DNA of 31,612 bases from a virus. Under the pieces are notes generated by a model that did not search any database, was not told the DNA's origin, and was given only the letters and a program-made list of their open reading frames with translations. Made by a program: the position numbers and the translations under genes. Every line of letters starts with the position of its first letter. Position 1 is the stretch's first letter. Location of the stretch: the IMG/VR virus record IMGVR_UViG_3300008954_000175, positions 1 to 31,612 of that record. One strand, written 5' to 3'. This document shows positions 1-5,160 of this stretch, in pieces.

Positions 1-11
1 GGAGAAACATA

Positions 12-224
12 ATGGCTGATAAATACACGGTGGGTGCAAGCCCATCACAAGAAAAAAAGCACGTGCAGATTACACGCTCTTGGTCAGAATCAAGAGAAGA
101 AATGTTCACGATTGCTGACCTTGAAAGACGAATGGCAAATTGCGACGAACAAATACAAAGTGCAATAGACCGCAAGGCTGAATTGGAAGCGAAAATTAAA
201 GAAGCTGAAAAAGCGATTGGCTGA
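12..224 (+). CDS. Small coiled-coil protein in the virion cassette
   Basis: This 70-residue protein of unknown function opens the window. GGAG at bases 1-4 sits eight bases before the ATG, which supports this start. The N-terminal third is polar. From about residue 33 to the end the sequence is rich in Glu, Lys, Ala and Arg with a heptad-like pattern (ADLERRMANCDEQ, then AELEAKIKEAEKAIG), so a coiled coil is likely. The TGA stop overlaps the ATG of the next gene (TGATG), which suggests translational coupling to the next gene, a putative structural protein. It has no signal peptide or membrane segment. A chaperone, scaffold or minor tail role is possible, but nothing in the sequence decides this. 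Confidence 0.75.
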   Translation: MADKYTVGASPSQEKKHVQITRSWSESREEMFTIADLERRMANCDEQIQSAIDRKAELEAKIKEAEKAIG

Positions 225-787
225 TGGCGTTCAATAACGCATCTAACGTATCTATGGGCGACCTTAGACGGATTGTGGATGGACAGGCAAATTCATCAAC
301 CAAATCAACTTCGCAGTCGAGTTTAAGGGCTACGCTTGCTAATGCGAGTAGCGGTAGTGTTTCACTTTGGGATTCGTTCAAGGCGGGTTCGAGGGATATT
401 ACCTTCAACCCAAGTAATGCGGGAAATGCCTACACATTAAGCGATGACCAAACATTCACGGCTACCATGAGTTATCCGAGTAGTGGTACTTACTTCCAAA
501 GCCGTGTAATGACCCCAAATTCAAGTTCACTACAAAGTATGTGGGATGCGACAAGGGATAGCGGGGATGATTCAATTAGTTATGGCACAAAGACTTCAAC
601 GCAATTCACATTCACTATAAGCCCAGCGGGTACAAGCACCACAGACTTTTGGACGGTGGAACAAATCGTGCCATCAAGCACGGCTTTTGAACGATTTTAC
701 TGTAATACCACAGGCGGGAACACCATCCATTCTGAGCAAATGACTATTTACGATACTTCTGGTGGTGGTGGTGGTGGTGGATTTTAG
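224..787 (+). CDS. Putative structural protein with polyglycine C-terminus
   Basis: This 187-residue protein is rich in Ser, Thr, Gly and Asn and has few charged residues. That composition is typical of beta-rich tail or appendage proteins. It ends in seven glycines and a phenylalanine, encoded by a GGT repeat. Glycine-rich ends of this kind are common in tail-tip, fibre and adhesin proteins, so exposure on the virion surface is plausible. The middle (residues about 50-170) contains alternating short hydrophobic and Ser/Thr stretches. It overlaps the preceding gene by one base and is followed by a DUF1617-like gene and a fibre gene. No specific family was recognised, and the structural role is inferred from composition and context. 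Confidence 0.7.
   Translation: MAFNNASNVSMGDLRRIVDGQANSSTKSTSQSSLRATLANASSGSVSLWDSFKAGSRDITFNPSNAGNAYTLSDDQTFTATMSYPSSGTYFQSRVMTPNSSSLQSMWDATRDSGDDSISYGTKTSTQFTFTISPAGTSTTDFWTVEQIVPSSTAFERFYCNTTGGNTIHSEQMTIYDTSGGGGGGGF
761..781 (+). repeat. (GGT)6-GGA trinucleotide repeat in coding sequence
   Basis: Six perfect GGT codons plus GGA encode the terminal heptaglycine of the 224-787 protein. The tract is in frame and ends just before Phe and the stop. Strand slippage by whole units would lengthen or shorten the glycine tail without a frameshift. Confidence 0.95.
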
Positions 788-820
788 AATTAACAAACAA
801 ACAAACGAGGGAATAAGAAA

Positions 821-1168
821 ATGAAAGTAAAAGTAGCACAATTAGTAGGAAGTAGCGAACCGTTGGGTAAGCTAATGACACAACCCATGCCGAGTGCAAC
901 CGCTTTTCGGTGTGCAAAAACATTGAAAGCCGTACAAGCGGAATTGGAATCATACGACGAAGCACGGAAGAACTTAATTGAACAACATGGAAAAGACGGT
1001 GAAATCAAACCCGAAGATAAAGGGTGGAAGAAGTTCATAGCGGGTATGGAAGAACTCATGGAAACTGAGGTTAAGGTTGATGCTGAAAAAATTAAAGAAG
1101 AAAATCTAAGCAAGGTGGAAATAGCACCCGCAGATATACTTGCGTTGGATTGGATAATTGAAGAATAA
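821..1168 (+). CDS. DUF1617-like small phage protein
   Basis: This 115-residue acidic helical protein resembles the DUF1617 family, small proteins encoded among tail genes of Lactococcus and Streptococcus phages. The points of likeness, from memory of the family, are an N-terminal MKVKVAQLV strand and a helix with FRCAKTLKAVQAELESYDEA. After these come KNLIEQHGKDG, a helix with FIAGMEELMETEVKVD, and a C-terminal block IAPADILALDWIIEE. The function of the family is not known. Its position immediately before the fibre gene fits a tail-related role, such as an assembly factor. A GAGGG stretch about ten bases upstream of the ATG is the likely ribosome binding site. No catalytic motif is visible. 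The assignment rests on sequence pattern and should be confirmed by a profile search. Confidence 0.6.
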   Translation: MKVKVAQLVGSSEPLGKLMTQPMPSATAFRCAKTLKAVQAELESYDEARKNLIEQHGKDGEIKPEDKGWKKFIAGMEELMETEVKVDAEKIKEENLSKVEIAPADILALDWIIEE

Positions 1169-1213
1169 ATGCATTGAGTTGCGGTGGGGGTAGGAGAATA
1201 AGGAATAACAAAT

Positions 1214-2764
1214 ATGGCTGATTTACACAAATACACATCAAAAGAAGTATTGAATAAGGTTTTATATAACAATACATCTTTAAATACATACGCATTGTCA
1301 GAGGGTTTGAATACGGTTCTTGACTCTGCTAACGACAGGCTAAAGATACGGCTTGAAGGTGGTACAGTAGATGGTAGCTTAACTGTGACTGGCGGATTGA
1401 CAGTCGAAGGCGCAACTACTACGATTGAAAGTCAGACAATAACGGTTGCGGATAAAACTTTTGAGTTAGCAGTTCCAAGTTCAGGTTCTGCCACAGATGC
1501 TACCTCAGACGGAGGTGGATTAATACTTAAAGGGACTACGGATAAGACTATCCTATGGAGCAACGCAAATGATAGATGGGACTTTAATCAAGGTATTGGT
1601 CTTGGTTCTAATTCTCTCTCAGCAGGGGCAACTACGGTTGATTCCCTAAGCGTATCCGATGGCAATATAACAAATGTCGGGGATATATCTTTAGACAGCA
1701 TTTCTTCTGATGCTGGCACTTCAATTAATGTGGTTCTTGGCTCTGATGCAGGCGATGACTTCACAGTAGATACGAGCAAACTGGTGGTTGAAGGTGATAC
1801 AGGCAACGTCGGGATTGGTACTACGAGTCCTGAAGGGAAATTGAGTATTACTAAGGGTAATGAACTTGGATTGCTGTCAATCCGAGAAGCTTCAAATCTT
1901 TATGGTTTTGACCTCGGGCTTGACCCTTCCACAGGGGACGGAGTATGGCGTAGGATTGTTAATGATGTTAAAACAGAAGCATTTAGGGTTCAAAGAAGTT
2001 CAGGCAATGTCGGAATTGGGACTGCGAGTCCTTCAACATCTTTAATGGTGCAAAATGGTACTTCGGAACCTGAAATATCATTATTTCATGACTCTGGTAG
2101 TAATCAAGGTATAGGCAGATTAGTGCTTTATACAGATGGTTCTGGGGCTAAAGAAACAGTTGCCCATATTGAGTTACGACAAGAAAGTGGGGGCGGTTCA
2201 TCAAGAAAAGGTGAGATAGCCTTTGCTGTAGGCGATAATGGTGCGCCAGCAGTAGGAGCTTGGTTTGATAATAATTGCAATCTTAATTTTGCAAATGGTA
2301 AGGGAATTGGGTTTGCAGCAAAAACACCCGATGGAACTTCAATGTCAAGCGAACTCCTCAACGATTATGAGGAAGGGACTTGGACGCCTACTATGGTTCA
2401 AACAAGTGCATCAAGCATAGTTTATAATGGTGATAATGGTGGCGGTTATACAAAAATTGGTAGACTTGTTCACTTAACCGCAGAAGTACATATTGATAGT
2501 TATTCATCTGGGAGTGGCACTATTACGATAGGAGGTATTCCTTTTGCCAATGCAGTAAAAAGGGCACAAGGTCAAATTAGTTTGGCTGATGGTTTCACTT
2601 TCGCTGACCCAGACGATGCAAGTCAGATGACTGTGGAACTTTCTGGTTCATCACTTTGGATATCAGAGAGTTATACAAGCGGTAGAGCCGATTGGAGTCA
2701 TTCTAATCTATCTACATCTGGATGGAGATTTTGGTTCGCCATCTCTTATATGACTGCAACTTAA
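1214..2764 (+). CDS. Tail fibre / receptor-binding-like protein
   Basis: This 516-residue protein has the build of a trimeric phage fibre. The N-terminal part (residues about 50-190) is made of repeated beta units of the type VTGGLTVEGATTTIESQTIT and LSVSDGNITNVGDISLDSIS. Two copies of GNVGIGT-x-SP occur near residues 197 and 264, with about 25 of 29 bases identical (1802-1830 and 2003-2031), so this is an internal duplication. The C-terminal part begins at about residue 384 with DYEEGTWTPT, then YTKIGRLVHLTAEV, a pattern I know from the distal domain of many marine phage fibres. There is no S74-type chaperone motif. AGGAG and AAGGA precede the ATG. It probably recognises the host surface. 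Confidence 0.82.
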   Translation: MADLHKYTSKEVLNKVLYNNTSLNTYALSEGLNTVLDSANDRLKIRLEGGTVDGSLTVTGGLTVEGATTTIESQTITVADKTFELAVPSSGSATDATSDGGGLILKGTTDKTILWSNANDRWDFNQGIGLGSNSLSAGATTVDSLSVSDGNITNVGDISLDSISSDAGTSINVVLGSDAGDDFTVDTSKLVVEGDTGNVGIGTTSPEGKLSITKGNELGLLSIREASNLYGFDLGLDPSTGDGVWRRIVNDVKTEAFRVQRSSGNVGIGTASPSTSLMVQNGTSEPEISLFHDSGSNQGIGRLVLYTDGSGAKETVAHIELRQESGGGSSRKGEIAFAVGDNGAPAVGAWFDNNCNLNFANGKGIGFAAKTPDGTSMSSELLNDYEEGTWTPTMVQTSASSIVYNGDNGGGYTKIGRLVHLTAEVHIDSYSSGSGTITIGGIPFANAVKRAQGQISLADGFTFADPDDASQMTVELSGSSLWISESYTSGRADWSHSNLSTSGWRFWFAISYMTAT

Positions 2765-2814
2765 AAATTTTAATTGGATAATTAAATGGAACAAATAATA
2801 ATAAGGAGTCAAAA

Positions 2815-3066
2815 ATGGCTTTAACAAAAGAAATAAAAGTAGATAAAATAGAAGTTGTGGGAGACTACAAAGCAGTTCAATGCCGTGAGGCTACCGTGGT
2901 TAGTGAAGATGGTGTAGAAATTTCAAGAAGTTTTCATCGCCACGTACTTCACCCCGATTCAGATATTAGTGGTGAACCACAAGAAACGCAGGACATCTGT
3001 AATGCGGTTTGGACGGATGAAGTGAAAGAAGCTTGGGCAGAAAAGCAAGCTGAGAATGGTGAGTAG
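2815..3066 (+). CDS. Small conserved-looking virion-cassette protein
   Basis: This 83-residue acidic protein (start MALTKEIKVDKIEVVGDYKA) has AAGGAG seven bases before its ATG. It reads as a short beta-rich N-terminal part, with a segment VQCREATVVSEDGVEISRSF that looks like paired strands. A short helical tail with VWTDEVKEAWAEKQAENGE follows. Small proteins of this style directly follow fibre genes in many marine phage genomes, but I know of no assigned function. It has no signal peptide, membrane segment or metal-binding motif. The gene ends in GGTGAGTAG, and the next gene begins 30 bases later behind a small tandem repeat. Confidence 0.7.
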   Translation: MALTKEIKVDKIEVVGDYKAVQCREATVVSEDGVEISRSFHRHVLHPDSDISGEPQETQDICNAVWTDEVKEAWAEKQAENGE

Positions 3067-3097
3067 TATTGTACGCAAGCGGGTAGTATAGTCCGCA
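3063..3097 (+). repeat. Imperfect 20-base tandem duplication
   Basis: GTAGTATTGTACGCA (3063-3077) recurs as GTAGTATAGTCCGCA (3083-3097), 13 of 15 bases identical with a period of 20. It spans the stop of one small gene and the start of the next. No clear AGGAG lies before the ATG at 3097, so this duplicated leader may matter for initiation. Confidence 0.7.
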
Positions 3098-3309
3098 TGA
3101 GCTGGAACTACAGATTAGTCACCGAAACTAAAGAGGGGAAGAAACTCCCTCGCCTCGCAGAGGTCTATTACAATGATAATGGAGAACCGCAATTCTATTC
3201 CAACGAGTCATTATTCAAAAATCTCTATTGGGCGATAATCGTGCCGATAAAGGATATTTTTAAACGTAAGCCACTTAAAGATACCGATATGGTGAAAGGT
3301 GAGTGGTGA
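3097..3309 (+). CDS. Small hypothetical protein
   Basis: This 70-residue protein begins MSWNYRLVTETKEGKKLPRL and continues with AEVYYNDNGEPQFYSNES. It resembles short phage proteins of the 'MSWNYRV...EVYYDEDGKP' type that I recall from marine and freshwater phage genomes; their function is unknown. It seems to have a small antiparallel beta N-terminal part and a hydrophobic segment (LYWAIIVPIKDIF) near residues 43-55, which may pack against a membrane but is short for a transmembrane helix. No good Shine-Dalgarno is visible upstream. The end of the gene lies just before the start of the next, with only a few bases between. Confidence 0.65.
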   Translation: MSWNYRLVTETKEGKKLPRLAEVYYNDNGEPQFYSNESLFKNLYWAIIVPIKDIFKRKPLKDTDMVKGEW

Positions 3310-3316
3310 ATATCGC

Positions 3317-3598
3317 ATGGCGAAAGGACTTAGTGCAGACAGCCAAATACATATCTCAGTTGCCCTTCTTGTCAAAGCAGTATTGCTGGTGGCATTCGTT
3401 ACTGGAGCATGGTATCAGGCACAGATGAAATTTGCTGAAATAGATAGAACATTGAATGATTTACATGAAGAAGTGGTAGTGTTGTCATCACAGATGCAAT
3501 CAATTCAGCAAGAGCATATACAAGATTTGGAGTCTCAGAAAGAGATACTTGAGCAAGAAAATAGAACTTTAATGCAGAAACTGGGGTTAAAAAGATGA
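3317..3598 (+). CDS. Membrane-anchored coiled-coil protein, spanin- or holin-like
   Basis: This 93-residue protein has one N-terminal transmembrane helix (VALLVKAVLLVAFVTGAWY, about residues 13-31). A long acidic coiled coil follows (LNDLHEEVVVLSSQMQSIQ and onward to the C-terminus). One N-terminal membrane helix plus a coiled coil is the layout of inner-membrane spanins (Rz type), and it also occurs in other small phage membrane proteins. I chose the ATG at 3317 because MAKGLSADSQIH is the expected N-terminus for proteins of this style and GAGTGGTG precedes it; a GTG at 3299 would add six residues. It is followed by four more small membrane proteins, which fits a lysis cluster. The lysis role is inference. 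Confidence 0.6.
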   Translation: MAKGLSADSQIHISVALLVKAVLLVAFVTGAWYQAQMKFAEIDRTLNDLHEEVVVLSSQMQSIQQEHIQDLESQKEILEQENRTLMQKLGLKR

Positions 3599-4029
3599 TA
3601 ATTAGAAGAAGTTCTCAAGGAGAAAATATTCGTATTTATAGAAATACCACTCCTAATGCGACTAGAATTAGAAACTACAAAGATGGAAGCACACAAAGTA
3701 TACAATACCCATCATCTTATACATATTTTGTTACCGTTGAAGGCTCGGTAGTTAAAAAGACTAATAGCTTTAAAGTTGCAGAGGAAACTTATACTGGTGA
3801 ATGTAAAAAGAAATACGATAATGCGCATGGTAGGATTAAGATTGGTAAACATAAAATGATAAATAAGGTGTGTACTTCAAAAGAAGATTATCCTACTTCT
3901 TCAAATACTAAAGATGAAATAAAATCATTTTTAGATATTAGAAGTATTAAATATGAATCTACTGATACAAAAGATGAACTATTAAATATAGTTACTGATT
4001 TAAATCCATATTCAAAGATAGATTTGTGA
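3595..4029 (+). CDS. Protein with C-terminal HeH/LEM-like domain
   Basis: This 144-residue basic protein starts with an ATGA overlap on the preceding gene. The N-terminal two thirds are beta-rich and basic, with no motif I recognise. Residues about 104-136 (NTKDEIKSFLDIRSIKYEST, then DTKDELLNIV) match the HeH/LEM-like helix-extended-helix pattern: a TKDEIK helix, a conserved LD-x8-Y-x-S loop, and a second KDELL helix. In other phages this short domain is found at the ends of small head-tail or DNA-associated proteins and resembles SAP-type nucleic acid-binding modules. The gene lies in an AT-rich stretch right after the less AT-rich fibre region. A virion or DNA-contacting role is possible. 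Confidence 0.55.
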   Translation: MIIRRSSQGENIRIYRNTTPNATRIRNYKDGSTQSIQYPSSYTYFVTVEGSVVKKTNSFKVAEETYTGECKKKYDNAHGRIKIGKHKMINKVCTSKEDYPTSSNTKDEIKSFLDIRSIKYESTDTKDELLNIVTDLNPYSKIDL

Positions 4030-4190
4030 ATAATTTAATTGATAAAATGATAGTTAGTTCTCTATTTATAAATAGTATTTTAATTGCTGTAGTTATTGCT
4101 CAAACAAGCCATAAATTAACTACTGCTATTTATATGGGATTATTGGTCACATTAGGTTTAAAAATTACAAAAAGAGTTTGGGATGATTGA
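4026..4190 (+). CDS. Tiny two-helix membrane protein, holin-like
   Basis: This is a 54-codon gene starting with GTG at 4026, in a GTGA overlap with the previous stop. It ends with TGA at 4188-4190, eight bases inside the next gene. The product has two hydrophobic stretches, SLFINSILIAVVIAQ and AIYMGLLVTLGLKI, separated by a short polar turn (TSHKLTT). It ends in a basic segment KRVWDD. Two short membrane helices fit a class II-like holin, but no family match is claimed. An alternative start is the ATG at 4047, giving 47 residues. Neither start has a strong ribosome binding site, so translational coupling is likely. Confidence 0.55.
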   Translation: MNNLIDKMIVSSLFINSILIAVVIAQTSHKLTTAIYMGLLVTLGLKITKRVWDD

Positions 4191-4431
4191 AAGTTACGCA
4201 GAGTATGGAGCAATAGGAGTCATTGTATTGCTTTTTATAGGCATGATACAGTTTTTAAGAAGTACTCTTATGGGTAAATTGCAAGAAATAGAAGGTATTT
4301 GTATAAAACTTATTGACAGATGGAATAGAAGTGATGAGACTAGAGACAGAAGGCATGAAGACTTATTAAAAGAATTAAATGATGTTACAGATGATATAAA
4401 TTATTTGAAGGGTAAAATAAATAGGAGTTAA
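4183..4431 (+). CDS. Small membrane protein, BhlA/UviB holin-like layout
   Basis: This 82-residue protein has an N-terminal transmembrane helix (GAIGVIVLLFIGMIQFL, about residues 9-25). A charged helical region follows (KLIDRWNRSDETRDRRHEDL, then LKELNDVTDDINYLKGKI), likely a coiled coil. One N-terminal helix and a charged helical tail resemble BhlA/UviB-type putative holins, but many phage membrane proteins share this shape. Its ATG overlaps the end of the preceding two-helix membrane gene by eight bases. The last codons AAT AGG AGT TAA contain the Shine-Dalgarno of the next gene. Confidence 0.6.
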   Translation: MIESYAEYGAIGVIVLLFIGMIQFLRSTLMGKLQEIEGICIKLIDRWNRSDETRDRRHEDLLKELNDVTDDINYLKGKINRS

Positions 4432-4435
4432 TATG
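4420..4435 (+). repeat. 16-base stop/SD/start cassette, copy 1
   Basis: AATAGGAGTTAATATG joins the C-terminal Asn-Arg-Ser-stop of one gene to the ATG of the next and carries AGGAG in the coding end of the upstream gene. An identical copy lies at 4791-4806. Confidence 0.9.
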
Positions 4436-4546
4436 CCGAAAGTAGGAAAAAGACATTTTGCATATACTAAAAAAGGGAAGAAGGCGGCTAAAAAATATGC
4501 AAAAAAAGTTGGAAAAAAGGTTACTAGAAAATCCAAAAAGTATTAG
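4433..4546 (+). CDS. Lysine-rich basic microprotein
   Basis: This 37-residue protein starts MPKVGKRHFAYTKKGKKAAK. About 17 of 37 residues are Lys or Arg, and there is no acidic residue. AGGAG seven bases upstream gives a strong start. The pattern 'MPKVG-KxF-YTxKGKxxAKxxAKK' is one I recall from many marine phage genomes, always as a tiny gene among virion genes and without a proven function. Its charge suggests binding of DNA or of an acidic protein surface, possibly as a minor virion or assembly component. The spacing, the ribosome binding site and the familiar N-terminus support a real gene despite its size. Confidence 0.75.
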   Translation: MPKVGKRHFAYTKKGKKAAKKYAKKVGKKVTRKSKKY

Positions 4547-4547
4547 T

Positions 4548-4802
4548 ATGAATAAAGCTCAGGTAGACAAGTGGAGAGAAGGGGTAGATGCTCGTCTTGA
4601 AGAGCTTACAATTATGAGTGCTAAGAGAAACAGTCAACTTTTTCACATTGATGAAACCGTACAAGATATTAAAGTTATGGTTAAAGAACAAAATGGAAGA
4701 GTTCGGTTGTTAGAACAACAAACATCCGCTATGAAAGCAATAGGCTCTATTATCGCAATTGCTTACTCAGCGGTCATAACCTGGTTATTCAATAGGAGTT
4801 AA
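4548..4802 (+). CDS. Coiled-coil protein with C-terminal membrane anchor
   Basis: This 84-residue protein starts at ATG 4548, right after the stop of the microprotein; a longer reading from TTG 4458 would run through that gene in another frame and is less likely. Residues about 8-60 form a charged helix with heptad character (ARLEELTIMSAK, IDETVQDIKVMVKEQNGRVR, LLEQQ). A single C-terminal membrane helix follows (AIGSIIAIAYSAVITWLF), ending NRS. This tail-anchored order is the reverse of the 4183-4431 protein and recalls XhlA-type haemolysin-like phage proteins, which have a coiled coil then a C-terminal helix and act with a holin. That link is inferred from layout only. The terminal codons carry the ribosome binding site of the next gene. 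Confidence 0.6.
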   Translation: MNKAQVDKWREGVDARLEELTIMSAKRNSQLFHIDETVQDIKVMVKEQNGRVRLLEQQTSAMKAIGSIIAIAYSAVITWLFNRS

Positions 4803-4806
4803 TATG
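4791..4806 (+). repeat. 16-base stop/SD/start cassette, copy 2
   Basis: Identical to 4420-4435 (AATAGGAGTTAATATG). It ends the 4548-4802 gene in Asn-Arg-Ser and starts the next. Confidence 0.9.
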
Positions 4807-4995
4807 AGTGAATTAGTGAGTTTTGTCGCAAGTAATTATGTATCAATCTTATCATCTATCGCAAGTATAGTTGGTGGATTTGCAGTACTAGCATCTTTGA
4901 CACCTAATAAAAGTGATGATAGAATTGTGCAGATAATTCTTGATATAGTCAACTTTGTAGGTGCAAATTTTGGCAAAGCCAAAAATGACAAGTAA
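4804..4995 (+). CDS. Small membrane protein, putative holin-like
   Basis: This 63-residue protein has an N-terminal hydrophobic helix (VSILSSIASIVGGFAVLASL, about residues 13-32). It is followed by TPNKSDDRIVQIILDIVNFV and a basic GKAKNDK tail. The 'ASLTPxKxDDxIV-x-L-xx-IxxxxxNxGKAK' pattern is one I know from many short phage proteins lying next to structural or lysis genes; their role is unproven and they are often listed as putative holins. The identical 16-base leader repeat provides AGGAG. It completes a run of five small proteins with predicted membrane segments within 1.7 kb, interrupted only by the HeH/LEM protein and the lysine-rich microprotein. Confidence 0.65.
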   Translation: MSELVSFVASNYVSILSSIASIVGGFAVLASLTPNKSDDRIVQIILDIVNFVGANFGKAKNDK

Positions 4996-5009
4996 CAAGG
5001 AAGAACACA

Positions 5010-5159
5010 ATGCTGAAAAAGATGATAGGTCGATTAGTTAAGAAGCACGGTATGGTAGGTTTATTGATTATGATTGGAGATGTTGCCGTTAAACAAACTA
5101 AGACCAAAAAGGATGATGAAGTCTGGGCTGAAGTTAAGGAATTATTAGAGTCATTCTAA
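5010..5159 (+). CDS. Small hypothetical protein
   Basis: This 49-residue protein starts MLKKMIGRLVKKHGMVGLLI and ends VWAEVKELLESF. AAGGA lies about nine bases upstream. The N-terminal half is basic and amphipathic with a short hydrophobic patch (MVGLLIMIGDVAV); the C-terminal half is charged and helical. It is followed by the nozzle-like gene after a single base. The function is unknown. It continues the set of small helical proteins above and may act with them. Confidence 0.6.
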   Translation: MLKKMIGRLVKKHGMVGLLIMIGDVAVKQTKTKKDDEVWAEVKELLESF

Positions 5160-5160
5160 C

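Noticed and set aside
790-1272. Minus-strand frame of 160 codons opposite the DUF1617-like gene
   Set aside because: It opposes a better supported gene with its own ribosome binding site, is rich in Ser, Phe and Cys as shadow frames often are, and all neighbours run on the plus strand.
4458-4802. Longer version of the coiled-coil gene from TTG 4458
   Set aside because: The extra 30 codons overlap the lysine-rich microprotein gene in another frame and lack a ribosome binding site; ATG 4548 lies right after the microprotein stop.
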